NCBI GenBank assembly: GCA_020632655.1
Contig: JACKFD010000010.1
Location: forward strand, 1 to 64,000
DNA length: 64,000 bases
Direction: 5' to 3'
Source: Spirochaetaceae bacterium
GTDB taxonomy: Bacteria > Myxococcota_A > UBA9160 > UBA4427
Shown here: positions 51,703 through 62,005 of the stretch, piece by piece
Position numbering within the stretch: position 1 is the first letter of the stretch
Layout: every line of letters begins with the position of its first letter
The notes under the pieces: model-generated
Database searches by the model: none
Told to the model about the DNA's origin: nothing
What the model saw: the letters and a program-made list of their open reading frames with translations, nothing else
Made by a program: the position numbers and the translations under genes

Positions 51703-54700
51703 TCACGGCCCGGTGCTCTCCCGCTCGCTCGCAGCAAGCGAATAGAGAACGGGAACCGCGACGAGCGTGAAGAGCGTCCCGATCGTCATCCCGCCGACCA
51801 GCACGAAGCCGATCGAGTTGCGCGCCCCGGCACCCGGCCCCGAGACCATCACCAACGGCAGATGCCCGACGACCGTGGCGAGGGTCGTCATGAGGACCGG
51901 CCGCAGCCTGACCAGGGCCGCCTCCCGCGCCGCATCGACCCGCCCCAGCCCCCGCTCCTGGAGGTCGTTGGCGAACTCCACGATCAGGATGCCGTTCTTG
52001 GCGATCAGCCCGATCAGCGTGATCAGGCCGATCTGGGTGAAGATGTTGATGGTCGTGAAGTTCGTGAACGTGAAGATCAGCGCCCCGGAGAGGGCGAGGG
52101 GCACGGAGCCGAGCAGCACGATCAGCGGATCGCGGAAGCTCTGGAACTGCGCCGCGAGCAGCAGGTAGACGGCGAGGACCGAGACGCCGAGCACGCTCGA
52201 GAGGGTCTGGCCTTCGCGGCGGATCTGGCGCGACTCGCCGGCGTAGTCGACCGAGTAGCCCAGGGGCAGGATCTCCCGGGCCGCCTGCTCGAGCACCTGC
52301 AGACCCGACTCCTTCGTCGTGCCCGGCACGAGCCCGCCGAATACGCGGAAGGCGTTTCGCTGCTCGAATCGCCCCAGTGCACGCGGCACGGTCTCGTCCA
52401 CCCATCGCACCATCGACGACACGGGCAGGAAGTCGCCCGCAGGCGTTTGGATCCGGAGGAGCTCGAGCGTCGCCGGCGAGCGCCGCAGCGCGTCCTCGAT
52501 CTGGGGGATCACCTTGTACGACCGACCCTGGTAGTCGAAGCGGCTCACGTGCGCGCCCGAGACGAAGAGGCCGAGCTGCGCCGCCACGTCCGCCGGCGTC
52601 AGTCCGAGATCGGCGACGCGGTCCCGATCGATCTCGAGACGCGTGCTGCCTCGATCGATCTTGAGATCGGTGTCCGCGAAGATGAAGCTGCCGCTCTGGC
52701 GCGCCGCCTTCACGAGCGCCTCGGCATAGGGCTCCATCCGTTCGGGCGCGTCCGTCGAGAGAACCACGAGCTCGGCGTCGTAATTGCCCGCATTCGGGAG
52801 CGCGGAGGGCAGGATCGGGAAGACGCGGATGCCCGGCTGACGACCGACCGAGAAGAAGACGGATTGGAGGAGATCCGGCGTGGCGGCCTCGCGCTGCTTC
52901 CAGGGCACGAACTCGAGGCCGCCGAAACCTCCTTCCGGCCGACGAACGGACCAGACGTAGTCCGCGCCCTCGGTCTCGAGCAGGCGCTCGACGGTCTGGT
53001 TGGCGTACTCGACGGTGTACTCGAGGGAGGCATCGGGCGCGGACTGCAACACGACGTTGATCGAGCCCTGGTCCTCGACCGGCGCGAGCTCGCGCAAGGA
53101 GAACATGTAGAGGAGCGGCGCAATCACGATCGTCGTTCCGGCGAAGAGGAGCACGGGGCCGCGATAGGCGAACGCGAGGTCGAGGGTCGGTACGTAGGCC
53201 GAGCGGATCCGATCGAACATGCGCGAGGACGCCCGCGCGATCGCCCCCTCGTCGCTCCCCGTCGCGAGCAACGCACTCATGGCGGGCGAGAGCGTCAAGG
53301 CAACCACTCCCGACACGATCACGGCCATGGCGAGCGTGAAGGCGAACTCCTTGAAGAGGGCCCCCGTGAGGCCGCCGAGGATGCCGATCGGTGCATAGAC
53401 GGCCGCGAGCGTGACGGTCATCGAGATGATCGGAAGGAAGAGTTGCCGGACCGTGAGGAGCGCGGCCTGGTTCTCCGGCATCCCGTTTCGCACGTGTCGC
53501 ATGGTGTTCTCGACGACGACGATCGCGTCGTCCACGACCAGGCCGACCGCCAGCACGATCGCCAGGATCGTGAGGAGGTTGAGCGAGAAGCCCATCACCG
53601 ACATCGCCGCGACCGCGCCGAGCAACGAGATCGGGATGGCGACGAGCGGCACGATCGCGGTGCGAAGCGAGCCCAGGAAGAGGAGCACGACCAGGCCGAC
53701 GATCAGGATCGTCTCGGCGAGGGTCTTGGCGATCTCGGTCAGCGCATCGCGCGTGTAGAGCGTGCCGTCGTAGGCCGTCTCGATCAGGATGTCGCGTGGC
53801 GCCGCGGCGCGCGCGGCGTCGAGGGCCTGGTAGAGCGCCGCCGCGAGGTCGAGCTCGTTCGCCCCGACCGCCGGCCAGACCGAGAGGTAGACGGCCTCCG
53901 TCGTGTCGAGGCGGACGTCCAGATCCGCCTCCTCCGAGCCGAGCTCGACGCGCGCGACGTCCGACAGGCGAAGCGTCGCGTCCCCCTCCCGCCGGAGCAC
54001 GATCTTCTCGAAGTCCTCGGGACGCTCGAGCACCGTGTCGGCGCGCAGGTCGGTCTCGACCTCGCTGCTCTCCGCCGACCCGATCGGCGCGACGAGGTTG
54101 TTGCGGGTCAGCGCCGCGCGGAGCTCGCCCGCGCCGACCTCGAAGCCCGCAAGCTCGATCGGATCGAGCCAGATGCGCATTGCGGGCGGCCGCGAGCCCT
54201 CGAGTCCGATGCGTTGCACGCCGGGCAGGGAGGAGAGCCCCGGCTGGACCTCCCGCGCGAGGTACTCCGTGATCTCGGACCGGCTGCGCTCCTCGGAGGT
54301 GACGGCGATGTAGAAGGTCGCCTGGGGTCGATCGGCCCGGCGCACCTCGATCGCTGGAGGCTCCGCCTCGGCAGGCAGATCCGAGGCGATCGAGTCCAGC
54401 TGGGCGGCGACCTGGGCGAGTGCGGCGGGCGGATCGGCGTCGAACTCGAGCCAGACCGTGACGGTCGAGACCCCGGCGGTCGTGACACTGTCGACGTAGT
54501 CGATGTTCGGTACGGAAGCGACGACCCGCTCGATCGGCTCGGTGATGAAGCCCTTGACGTCCGCGGCGGAGGCGCCGACGAAGACCGTCGTGATGATGAG
54601 GCTCGAGGCGTCGATCCGCGGGTACTGCTGGATCGGAAGCTGGAATGCCGCGCGCAGGCCGAGGAAGAGGATGAAGAGGCTGACGACGGCGGCGAGCACA

Positions 54701-54792
54701 CGGCGCCGGACGAAGATGTCGACGGGCGAGTGCGACAGAGACGCCGCACCCTCCTCCGCGACGCCGCCCGCCCTCGGCGAAGGGTCGGTCAC
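51703..54792 (-). CDS. RND (HAE1-type) efflux permease
   Basis: 1029 residues, the full RND length. TM1 (RRVLAAVVSLFILFLGLRAAFQLP), paired periplasmic porter loops, and the TM4 proton-relay pair in GLVVDDAIVVVEN are present; the second half repeats the plan (LIGLIAKNGILIVEFANDL near 940). It would export hydrophobic toxic compounds across the outer membrane with an adaptor and an outer-membrane channel. The adaptor gene precedes it with a 4-bp GTGA overlap; no TolC-like channel is in the window. GTG start. Confidence 0.92.
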   Translation of the reverse strand: MTDPSPRAGGVAEEGAASLSHSPVDIFVRRRVLAAVVSLFILFLGLRAAFQLPIQQYPRIDASSLIITTVFVGASAADVKGFITEPIERVVASVPNIDYVDSVTTAGVSTVTVWLEFDADPPAALAQVAAQLDSIASDLPAEAEPPAIEVRRADRPQATFYIAVTSEERSRSEITEYLAREVQPGLSSLPGVQRIGLEGSRPPAMRIWLDPIELAGFEVGAGELRAALTRNNLVAPIGSAESSEVETDLRADTVLERPEDFEKIVLRREGDATLRLSDVARVELGSEEADLDVRLDTTEAVYLSVWPAVGANELDLAAALYQALDAARAAAPRDILIETAYDGTLYTRDALTEIAKTLAETILIVGLVVLLFLGSLRTAIVPLVAIPISLLGAVAAMSVMGFSLNLLTILAIVLAVGLVVDDAIVVVENTMRHVRNGMPENQAALLTVRQLFLPIISMTVTLAAVYAPIGILGGLTGALFKEFAFTLAMAVIVSGVVALTLSPAMSALLATGSDEGAIARASSRMFDRIRSAYVPTLDLAFAYRGPVLLFAGTTIVIAPLLYMFSLRELAPVEDQGSINVVLQSAPDASLEYTVEYANQTVERLLETEGADYVWSVRRPEGGFGGLEFVPWKQREAATPDLLQSVFFSVGRQPGIRVFPILPSALPNAGNYDAELVVLSTDAPERMEPYAEALVKAARQSGSFIFADTDLKIDRGSTRLEIDRDRVADLGLTPADVAAQLGLFVSGAHVSRFDYQGRSYKVIPQIEDALRRSPATLELLRIQTPAGDFLPVSSMVRWVDETVPRALGRFEQRNAFRVFGGLVPGTTKESGLQVLEQAAREILPLGYSVDYAGESRQIRREGQTLSSVLGVSVLAVYLLLAAQFQSFRDPLIVLLGSVPLALSGALIFTFTNFTTINIFTQIGLITLIGLIAKNGILIVEFANDLQERGLGRVDAAREAALVRLRPVLMTTLATVVGHLPLVMVSGPGAGARNSIGFVLVGGMTIGTLFTLVAVPVLYSLAASERESTGP

Positions 54793-55991
54793 GAAGACTC
54801 CCCGACACCGGACTCGGAAGCTTCCGTCGCCCCGTTCGAGTCGCGCTTGCCAGGTGCCACGAGCGCGCCATCCCGAAGCTTGAACACCCCGTCCGCCGCC
54901 AGCCGGAGACCCGGCTCGAGCCCGGATCGGATGACGATCGCGTCGGCGCCGACGACGGCCCCGGAATCGACGAGCACCGACCGCGCGCGCGTCTCTCCGT
55001 CCTTCTCCTCGAGCACGTACACCGTATCGCCGTATGGACTGCGCATCAGCGCCGTCCGCGGAATCACGACCTGCTCCCGAGCCTCACCGATCGGCACCGT
55101 CACGGTCACGAGGCTTCCGGCAGGCAGATCACGACCCGAGCGAGGCATGACGGCGCGGAACGAGAGGCTCCTCGACCCGGGGTCGATCGCGGGCTCCCGC
55201 GCGACGACACGCGCCTGGATCGTCTCGTCCCCGATCGCGACCTCGACGGGCGACGCCTCGTCGAAGTCGAGCGCCGCCGCCTGGGGCAGCGCGAAGTCGA
55301 CCCAGACCTCGTCATCGAAGCCCACGACGCGAGTGACGAGATCGCGCTCGGAGACGTACTCCCCGGGCTTCAGGTCCGTGATGCCGACACGGCCGGCGAA
55401 AGGGGCCCGAACCGTCTTGCGTCGGATCGCCGCCTCGAGCGCGGCGACCCGCGCGCGCGCCTCCGCTGCCTCCGCCTCGGCCTCCTCGAGCCGGGCCTCG
55501 GTCCCGACACCCTCCGTCTCGAGCGTCGCGCGCCGCCTCGCTTCGCGCTCCGTCCGACGCGCGTCGATCCTCGCGGCCTCGAGATCTGCGCGCTCCTCGG
55601 CCACGTCGAGCTCGAGGAGCACGGCGCCGGCCTGCACCTCGTCTCCGGACGCGAAGCGTACGGCACGAACGACGCCGCTCCGCTCGATCCGGAGCTCCAC
55701 GACGTTCTTCGCCTGCAGCGTCCCGATCGCAGTCACCGTCGGCGCGATCGCTCGGACCTCGGAGACGCCTTCGATCACGGCCTCCGCCGGCTCGGGGAAG
55801 CTCTTGCCGTAGGCGATCGCCGCCATCACCTGAGCGGCCTTGATCCCGGCCAGTGTCACGATCAGGAGGATGGAGGCGAGGATCGAGACCAGCCAGGCGA
55901 GACGCGGTCGTGAGGTCCGAACCTTGTCCGGGGCCGCAGGTGACTTGCTCTGGCTCCCGTGCGGATCGATCCCTCTGCCCTCCGCGTCCAT
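54789..55991 (-). CDS. RND periplasmic adaptor (MFP) subunit
   Basis: 400 residues. An N-terminal anchor (RLAWLVSILASILLIVTLAGI), lipoyl half-motifs (GTLQAKNVVELRIERSGVVRAV and VRAPFAGRVGITDLKPGEYV) around a coiled coil of Arg/Glu-rich heptads (residues 130-195), and a beta-barrel domain fit the MexA/AcrA family. It bridges the RND pump to an outer-membrane channel. GAGG lies before the ATG. Coupled by overlap to the permease gene. Confidence 0.92.
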   Translation of the reverse strand: MDAEGRGIDPHGSQSKSPAAPDKVRTSRPRLAWLVSILASILLIVTLAGIKAAQVMAAIAYGKSFPEPAEAVIEGVSEVRAIAPTVTAIGTLQAKNVVELRIERSGVVRAVRFASGDEVQAGAVLLELDVAEERADLEAARIDARRTEREARRRATLETEGVGTEARLEEAEAEAAEARARVAALEAAIRRKTVRAPFAGRVGITDLKPGEYVSERDLVTRVVGFDDEVWVDFALPQAAALDFDEASPVEVAIGDETIQARVVAREPAIDPGSRSLSFRAVMPRSGRDLPAGSLVTVTVPIGEAREQVVIPRTALMRSPYGDTVYVLEEKDGETRARSVLVDSGAVVGADAIVIRSGLEPGLRLAADGVFKLRDGALVAPGKRDSNGATEASESGVGESS

Positions 55992-56258
55992 TCCCGAACC
56001 TCACACAGCTGATGAACGGCGCGCACGGGGGATCCCCACGACGCAGCGATGGTGGGCGAGGGTAGCGTGCTCGAGGACGGAGGCGTCGGGGCCAGGGATG
56101 GACCTGGACGGGTGCGGCAGCCCGACGGTCGTGGCAGGCGTTAGCACACCTCGACCCGACACGTCAGTCGACGATGGGCGCTGCCGGGCGCGAATCTGGA
56201 CCGGCTGCAGTCGGTCTCCGTCACTCGACGCGATTCCGGAGGATTGCGCCAACCCGGA

Positions 56259-58922
56259 CTAGAATGCGAGCTTGGCACTCAGACCATACGTCCGTGGATT
56301 CCCGACGAAGTTCCCCACCAATCCGGCGATCGCAGTGGCGTCGTACGACACCTGCTTGTAGACCTCGTTCGTCAGGTTGCGCACCCAGAGTGCGACCTCG
56401 ATGTGCTCACCGGGTGTCGAGTATCCGACCCGTAGATCGTGCAGAATGAAGCCCTTCTGACCGATGGTGTACTTCGGAAGAAAGATCTCACCCTGATTGT
56501 TCGGTGCTCCCCGACCGTTCGACGGGTCGAAGAACGCGTCGTCCGTGTAGACGACGCTGTACAGCGGCGTGATCGTGCCGAATCGGAACTCGAGTCCGTA
56601 CTCGACTCGCGCACTCACCTTGAAACGCGGCGTATTCGGCAATCGGTTTCCGGTGAAGTCGATCGGGATCTCGGCAATCCGGGGCGGCGCGCCGTCGCCG
56701 ACGGCAATCCTCCGGATGCCCGAGTCCTTGAAGTCGAGGAACGCGCTCTCGATCCAGCTCCAGTCCAGCTTGATGACGAATCGGTCGATCGGCTCCAACC
56801 GGATCTCACCATCCGCCCCGTACACCCGAGCAGCATTTGCGTTCTCTACGATCCGCTGGGGCGGAGCGCTCGAGTCGTTGGTGAATAGAAAGACCTGATA
56901 GTCGGCGTACCGGTAGAGGAAGAGTGCAGCGCTCAAGGCAGCGCGTCCTCCCAGCCAGCTGCTGTCGAACCCGAACTCGACGGCATCGATCGTCTCGGGC
57001 TTCGCATACGTGAATGCGTCTCGAGTCGTCCCGTTCGCCACGTTGAACTGCGACCCCTTCCAACCGCGCGAGAACTTCGCGTAGCCCGAGACGTCTTCGG
57101 TCATGTGATAGGTGAGGGAGACCTCCCCGGACGGGTCCCAGAGCGTCCGGCGCTCGCGGCAGTCGGGTACACGCGAAGGGTCTCCACCGAAGCCGTCGAC
57201 ACAGAGATTCTGAGTCGGAACGAGCGCGATTCGCGACACGTCGAATTCCTTGCGCTCCCAATTGAAACGAAGCCCCGCCGACAGCTCGAGCGTCTCGGAG
57301 AGCTCCCATTCGAGCTCGCCATAGGCAGCCAGGCCGTACAGCCTCTGCTCGAACTCCTGGCTCAGAGGACGCACGTCTCCTCCGGCGAGCGTCTCCTGCT
57401 TCGAGTCGAGCTCTTCGATCAGGGTATAGGCACCCACGCGTGCGACGATCGGCAGCGCGTCGAGCTGCACCTCCGCACTCAGGTCCTGCGTGACCTGCCA
57501 GGCATCGTCCTCGAGATCGAACTCGAAGATCGTGGTGGGCGTGAAATCGAAATCGACGAGCCGCTCCCGGTCGTAGCGATTGAAGCTGGTCACCGAGCGC
57601 AGGTCGACGGGTCCGGCCGTCCCCGACCCTCTCAGACTGATCCCGAACGTCTGTTGCCGTTCGAAACCGGGAAGGTTGTAGGCGCCCGTGAACGGCTTGC
57701 GGTCCAGCGGCCGATCCGACGCGAGATTCCTCGCGAGCCCGGCCTGGGCGCGTGCGGTCGCTGCGACACAGGCCGGATCCTCGCGGCAGATCCGGCTCGG
57801 TACGCCGAGAACTCCCGCGCGTGCGAGCAGGCCGTCGAGCTCTCGCCGGATCTCGGGCTCGACGTAGCTCTGCGGCGCGGCGGTCGTTCCACCCAGATAG
57901 CCACCCGTCGTACCGAGGGGCTGACCGACCGTCGCCAACTGATCGATCTGCGAGACGCGTACGCCGAAGATCCACTTCTGGTCCAGCGGTTCCAGGTCGA
58001 GCCGGAGCTGGCCACGCAGTCCCCAGTCTCCGAGATCGTTGAGGTTCTTCTCCAAGCCGGCCGCGATACGCGAGATCCGGAATTGGCTGGGCGGCGGATT
58101 CGGATTCCTCACGAAGAGCGGCGCATCGACGACCTCCCCGCAAAGACTCTGCGTGGCACGGGATGGATCGACCACGCGGTCGAGATTGATCGGGTCGTCG
58201 GGATCATCCGGATTGAATCGAGGGAGACCGCCGCATCGATTCTCGACCAGGCCATCACGTTGCCGAACCTTGAAGGCGATCCGAGTCGAGAGTCGATCCT
58301 CGATGATCGGCCCGCCGACCGCGCCCTCGACCTCGACGAACTCGTAGTTGCCGAAATCCGTACGCAGCGTCGCTCCGAAGTCGCCATTCGGCTCTCGGGA
58401 CCGGATTCGAATCGCGCCAGCAGACGCATTCCAGCCTGGACCCGACCCCTGTGGCCCCTTCAGGACCTCGATCCCCTCGAGGTCGAAGAGCTGTCCCGCT
58501 TGGAAGCCTGGGAGATTGAGAGCCACGTCATCCTGGTAGACGGCGACTGCGCCCGCGGCATTCGCGTCGAACGAGTTGAGCCCGACGCCACGAATGAACA
58601 AGGCCGGCGTCGTCGATCCGGCCGTCTTGATCTCGAGATTGGGCGTGAACCGGTCCAGGTCACTGATGTCCGTGATGTTCTGCTTTGCGATGGCATCCGC
58701 ATCGAATGCCGTGACCGCGTTGCTGGATCGGAGCAGCGCCGCCGTGTTGTCTCCCCCGGTCACGACCATCTCTTCGACGCCCGCCCAGGGGTCGGGCGAG
58801 GCGTCCGCTGCGACGGCGGGGTTGCCGGGGGCAATCGTCGCGACGGACAATGCGAGGGCGATCGGACATGTCCGTACGACCGACCGTCTGCGATCGGAGG
58901 AACGTCTCGAGTGGAAGGTCAT
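56259..58922 (-). CDS. TonB-dependent receptor
   Basis: 887 residues. Signal peptide (ALALSVATIAPGNPAVAADA), TonB-box-like VEEMVVTGG near residue 50, a plug domain (NAVTAFDADAIAKQNITDISDLDRFTPNLEIKTAG, IRGVGLNSFDANAAGAVAVYQDDVALN) and a 22-strand barrel ending in aromatic Phe (YGLSAKLAF). The plug matches receptors of the type common in sphingomonads and steroid degraders rather than siderophore receptors. It probably imports the substrate handled by the P450/amidohydrolase operon upstream. Confidence 0.92.
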   Translation of the reverse strand: MTFHSRRSSDRRRSVVRTCPIALALSVATIAPGNPAVAADASPDPWAGVEEMVVTGGDNTAALLRSSNAVTAFDADAIAKQNITDISDLDRFTPNLEIKTAGSTTPALFIRGVGLNSFDANAAGAVAVYQDDVALNLPGFQAGQLFDLEGIEVLKGPQGSGPGWNASAGAIRIRSREPNGDFGATLRTDFGNYEFVEVEGAVGGPIIEDRLSTRIAFKVRQRDGLVENRCGGLPRFNPDDPDDPINLDRVVDPSRATQSLCGEVVDAPLFVRNPNPPPSQFRISRIAAGLEKNLNDLGDWGLRGQLRLDLEPLDQKWIFGVRVSQIDQLATVGQPLGTTGGYLGGTTAAPQSYVEPEIRRELDGLLARAGVLGVPSRICREDPACVAATARAQAGLARNLASDRPLDRKPFTGAYNLPGFERQQTFGISLRGSGTAGPVDLRSVTSFNRYDRERLVDFDFTPTTIFEFDLEDDAWQVTQDLSAEVQLDALPIVARVGAYTLIEELDSKQETLAGGDVRPLSQEFEQRLYGLAAYGELEWELSETLELSAGLRFNWERKEFDVSRIALVPTQNLCVDGFGGDPSRVPDCRERRTLWDPSGEVSLTYHMTEDVSGYAKFSRGWKGSQFNVANGTTRDAFTYAKPETIDAVEFGFDSSWLGGRAALSAALFLYRYADYQVFLFTNDSSAPPQRIVENANAARVYGADGEIRLEPIDRFVIKLDWSWIESAFLDFKDSGIRRIAVGDGAPPRIAEIPIDFTGNRLPNTPRFKVSARVEYGLEFRFGTITPLYSVVYTDDAFFDPSNGRGAPNNQGEIFLPKYTIGQKGFILHDLRVGYSTPGEHIEVALWVRNLTNEVYKQVSYDATAIAGLVGNFVGNPRTYGLSAKLAF

Positions 58923-59185
58923 CTTCCCGTCTGTCTTCTGGTATTGGGAATCGATCTCGACGACCGCACCCGATGGAGCGAGCCCGCCCGGGGCGACGTG
59001 TCTTCCAATCGTTCGGGACAGGAGGCACCGCAGCCCCTCGCCGAGGGGATCGGCGCGAGCGTCCCGACATCCGGCAGACCGGTTCGATCCGATCCCCGGA
59101 TCCTCGATCGGATTCCGGCGAGACGCCTCGTTCTCCCGTCGAGGATCGGGTCGCCCCCCACGACCCGATCGTCGACGCGCGGGCC

Positions 59186-60244
59186 TCAGCTCCGTCGGCG
59201 CTGACGATAGAGAGCCGTCAGAAGGACCCCACCCACCCCGAGTGCGAGCAGGCCACCGGGCTCAGGGACCGCCATGCGAAGGCGGGTCGTGTTGAAGAAG
59301 ACATTGCCCGTCACGCCGCCATAGGAGATCCCGCCACCAACGAGCTGGATGTTGCCGTTTCCAGCGGAATCCCGGTTGTCGTATCCCATCGTCGTGAAGG
59401 TGAAGGGACCACCCGATGCGGTCGACGGCGTCGCATCACTTCCCGAGATCGTTCCCGTCGTCATCTCGAAGCCGGTCGCGAATCCGTCCGGAAGGTCGAA
59501 GGTCCCGGTGCTGAGCAGGGGGCCGAGCGTCTGGACGGTCCCGTTCGCACCAAGGAAGCTGTTCCCGAACACGAGATTCACGGGATTCTCGTCGATCACG
59601 GTCACGCCGGCCGTCACGCCGCCAGGCCATGGGTCATTGTTGGTCTTGACGGTGACACCGCTGGCGGTGATGGGGGCCAGGTACATGGACGTCCGGGCCA
59701 CACCCTGCATGTTCGCGTTGAAGCCGACGATCTTGGTCGGCGTGGCCGTACCCGGGTTGAACACGAACCACGCGCCGGATCCCTGCCGCAGGTGACGGAG
59801 GAGCTTGAACGCGCCACCGAAGGTATTGGGGCCCGGTGTGTAGCCGATGTAGCCCTGGGCGACCGTGCCGGCCGTGTAGCCCGAGCAGGGAGAAGTCTGC
59901 GGACACCACGACACGCTGCCGGCCCCCTGACCGGGTGCAAAGGTCACGGCGTCATGGCTCGTCGTGTAGACCTCCGTGTTCTGGGCGACGCTCGGGAAGC
60001 CCGGATACACACGCTGATAGAGGCCGGACGTGAGCCACTGGTCAGCAGGAAGCATGATGGTTCGAGCCGAACCGGTACCGGTCGTGCCGACCGTGGTATC
60101 GACACGAACCGAGTTACGACTGCCACCGAACGACGGCACGCCGAGATAGAGCGACCCCGTCATCGAGGCGGCCGTCGCCACGTGTGGAAGGATCGTGAGG
60201 ATGGCCATCATCAAAACCAGTAGCCGCTTGTCTCGCTCGAGCAT
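59186..60244 (-). CDS. PEP-CTERM protein of unknown function
   Basis: 352 residues. Signal peptide (RLLVLMMAILTILPHVATAA), a Gly/Thr/Ser-rich strand-forming body (TVGTTGTGSARTIMLPADQW, GGAFKLLRHLRQGSGAWFVF) and a C-terminal PEP-CTERM signal AVPEPGGLLALGVGGVLL followed by RQRRRS. Exported and sorted by an exosortase encoded elsewhere. Strong ribosome site AGGAGG that overlaps the stop codon of the amidohydrolase, 12 bp upstream, so it belongs to the P450 operon. The body resembles a group of PEP-CTERM proteins with no known function. Confidence 0.82.
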   Translation of the reverse strand: MLERDKRLLVLMMAILTILPHVATAASMTGSLYLGVPSFGGSRNSVRVDTTVGTTGTGSARTIMLPADQWLTSGLYQRVYPGFPSVAQNTEVYTTSHDAVTFAPGQGAGSVSWCPQTSPCSGYTAGTVAQGYIGYTPGPNTFGGAFKLLRHLRQGSGAWFVFNPGTATPTKIVGFNANMQGVARTSMYLAPITASGVTVKTNNDPWPGGVTAGVTVIDENPVNLVFGNSFLGANGTVQTLGPLLSTGTFDLPDGFATGFEMTTGTISGSDATPSTASGGPFTFTTMGYDNRDSAGNGNIQLVGGGISYGGVTGNVFFNTTRLRMAVPEPGGLLALGVGGVLLTALYRQRRRS

Positions 60245-60256
60245 CGTCGTCGCCTC

Positions 60257-61999
60257 CTAGCCCACCATGGGCGCTGGAACTCCCGGCCGAAGAACCCGTC
60301 CGGGCCGGCCGCAGTCATCTGTCATCTCTCCGTCGATCTGGATCGGAACGCCGTTCACGACCGTCGCACGGACACCCTTGGCGCTAGAGACCCACCTCGC
60401 TCCTCCGAGCATCTCCTGCTGGAACTGCTTCTCGCCCGGCCCGACGAGGTCGGGATCAAAGACGACCACGTCCGCTGCATGGCCGGGCGTCAGCAGCCCT
60501 CGATCGACGAAGCCGAGCAGCGACGCGGGGATGTGCGTCAAGGCGCGAACGGCCTCCTCGAGCTCCCAGACGCCCCATTCGCGCACCCAGTAGCGGAGGA
60601 AGTAGGAGCTGAAGTCCGCGCCGTCGTCGCGGTTCAGATGCGCGCCCCCGTCGGACGTCCCCACGATCATCTGCGGGTGTCTGGATGCGGCGCCGGTCCC
60701 CTCGCGCCACTCTTCGTCGTCCGTCCGCCAAAGGAATCGCGTTCCGAGATCGTCGGCGAGCGCGATCTCCAGCATCGCGTCGATCGGATGTCGCCCCGAG
60801 GCTTCGGCGATCTCGCGAAGCGACAGGCCGACCCATCGCTGGTTCTCGGGACTCTCCACGCGATCGATTGTCAGTTGATCGAAACGCGGGGGCGGCAAGG
60901 TCGAGCCCTCGTCCGGGTCGTCGTTCGGATGATCGATGCCATGGCGAATGGCATCTCGGAAGGCCGAATCCTCGAGCCTGGCGCGCCGCTGCTCGATCGA
61001 CTTGCACTCCGTGAAGAGCCGATGCATCGCGGGAACCCCTTCGTAGAGGGTCGTTCCTGCGGCCAACGTGAAGGTTCGAACGAACGGACGCGCCATCAGC
61101 ATCGAGTAGATGGCTGCGCCTCTCGTCCGTGCCGAATCGAGGAATCGCTTCGATTCGGGCCAGGTCGCCGTCGGCGCATCCACCTTGCTACGGGCTCCCA
61201 GCCCCTGGATGATCACTGGCCGGCGTGAAAGCGTTGCCAGACGGATCAGGAGGTCACCGTCGTCCGGCGACAGCCCGCCGACGGCGCTGAAGGGCAGATA
61301 GGCGAGGCTGCCGCGATTCGCGTTCCCGAGCTCGACGGCGAGGGCCTCGAGCTCCTGGTACGTCGAGAGTCGGCTGGGTACGGGGCGGTCGAGCGCGTCG
61401 CAGTCGGTGGGCGAGTGCGATGACGAGAGTCCGGCGGCGCCGGCATCCATCGCTTCACGAAGGATCCGGCGCATCGAGAGGATCTCGTCCGCCGTCGCGC
61501 TTCGTTCATGGCATGCCTCTCCCATCGCATAGCGACGGAGTGTGCTGTGCCCGAGGTAGTAGCTCGCGTTGACCCCGAGACTCGAGTCCCGTGCCTCAAG
61601 GAGCTCCGGAAAGGTTTCGAAGTCCCAATCGATCGCTCGCAGTGCCGCCAGGCTGATCTCTTCCACCCGCGCAAAGATCTGAAGGATCGCGTCGCGATCC
61701 GAGGGTCTCGCGGGAGCGATGCCGAATCCGCAGTTCCCCACGACGACCGAGGTCACGCCGTGGAAGCAGGAGGATCGGGCAAACGGATCGAACATCAGCT
61801 GCGGGTCGTAGTGCGTGTGCACGTCGACGAATCCGGGCGCAACGATGCAGCCCGCCGCGTCGATTCGCCGACGACCGGACTCCGCAGAGATCCGGCCGAT
61901 CTCGACGACTCGGCCGGCGGTGATCCCCACATCGGATCGACGACGGCAGCTCCCCGTTCCGTCGATGACCGTTCCACCCGTGATGACGAGGTCGTACAT
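60257..61999 (-). CDS. D-aminoacylase-like amidohydrolase
   Basis: 580 residues of the N-acyl-D-amino-acid deacylase family. GFVDVHTHYDPQLMFDP (near 58-74) gives the HxH metal pair; GISSSHSP-like and VIIQGLG segments follow, and the C-terminus has GTSDGGAHLNRDDGADFS, SLLGFVDRGLLTPGHAADVVVFDPDL. Substrates in the family range from N-acyl amino acids to hydantoin-like amides. ATG at 61997-61999 (a TTG 6 bp earlier is the alternative) with GAGGA embedded in the end of the P450 gene. Second gene of the operon. Confidence 0.87.
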   Translation of the reverse strand: MYDLVITGGTVIDGTGSCRRRSDVGITAGRVVEIGRISAESGRRRIDAAGCIVAPGFVDVHTHYDPQLMFDPFARSSCFHGVTSVVVGNCGFGIAPARPSDRDAILQIFARVEEISLAALRAIDWDFETFPELLEARDSSLGVNASYYLGHSTLRRYAMGEACHERSATADEILSMRRILREAMDAGAAGLSSSHSPTDCDALDRPVPSRLSTYQELEALAVELGNANRGSLAYLPFSAVGGLSPDDGDLLIRLATLSRRPVIIQGLGARSKVDAPTATWPESKRFLDSARTRGAAIYSMLMARPFVRTFTLAAGTTLYEGVPAMHRLFTECKSIEQRRARLEDSAFRDAIRHGIDHPNDDPDEGSTLPPPRFDQLTIDRVESPENQRWVGLSLREIAEASGRHPIDAMLEIALADDLGTRFLWRTDDEEWREGTGAASRHPQMIVGTSDGGAHLNRDDGADFSSYFLRYWVREWGVWELEEAVRALTHIPASLLGFVDRGLLTPGHAADVVVFDPDLVGPGEKQFQQEMLGGARWVSSAKGVRATVVNGVPIQIDGEMTDDCGRPGRVLRPGVPAPMVG

Positions 62000-62005
62000 C
62001 GCCAA

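Noticed and set aside
50953..55812. A 1619-residue open frame on the plus strand
   Set aside because: It lies antisense to the RND permease and adaptor genes, has no recognisable domain, and arises because G+C-rich codons leave few stops on the other strand.
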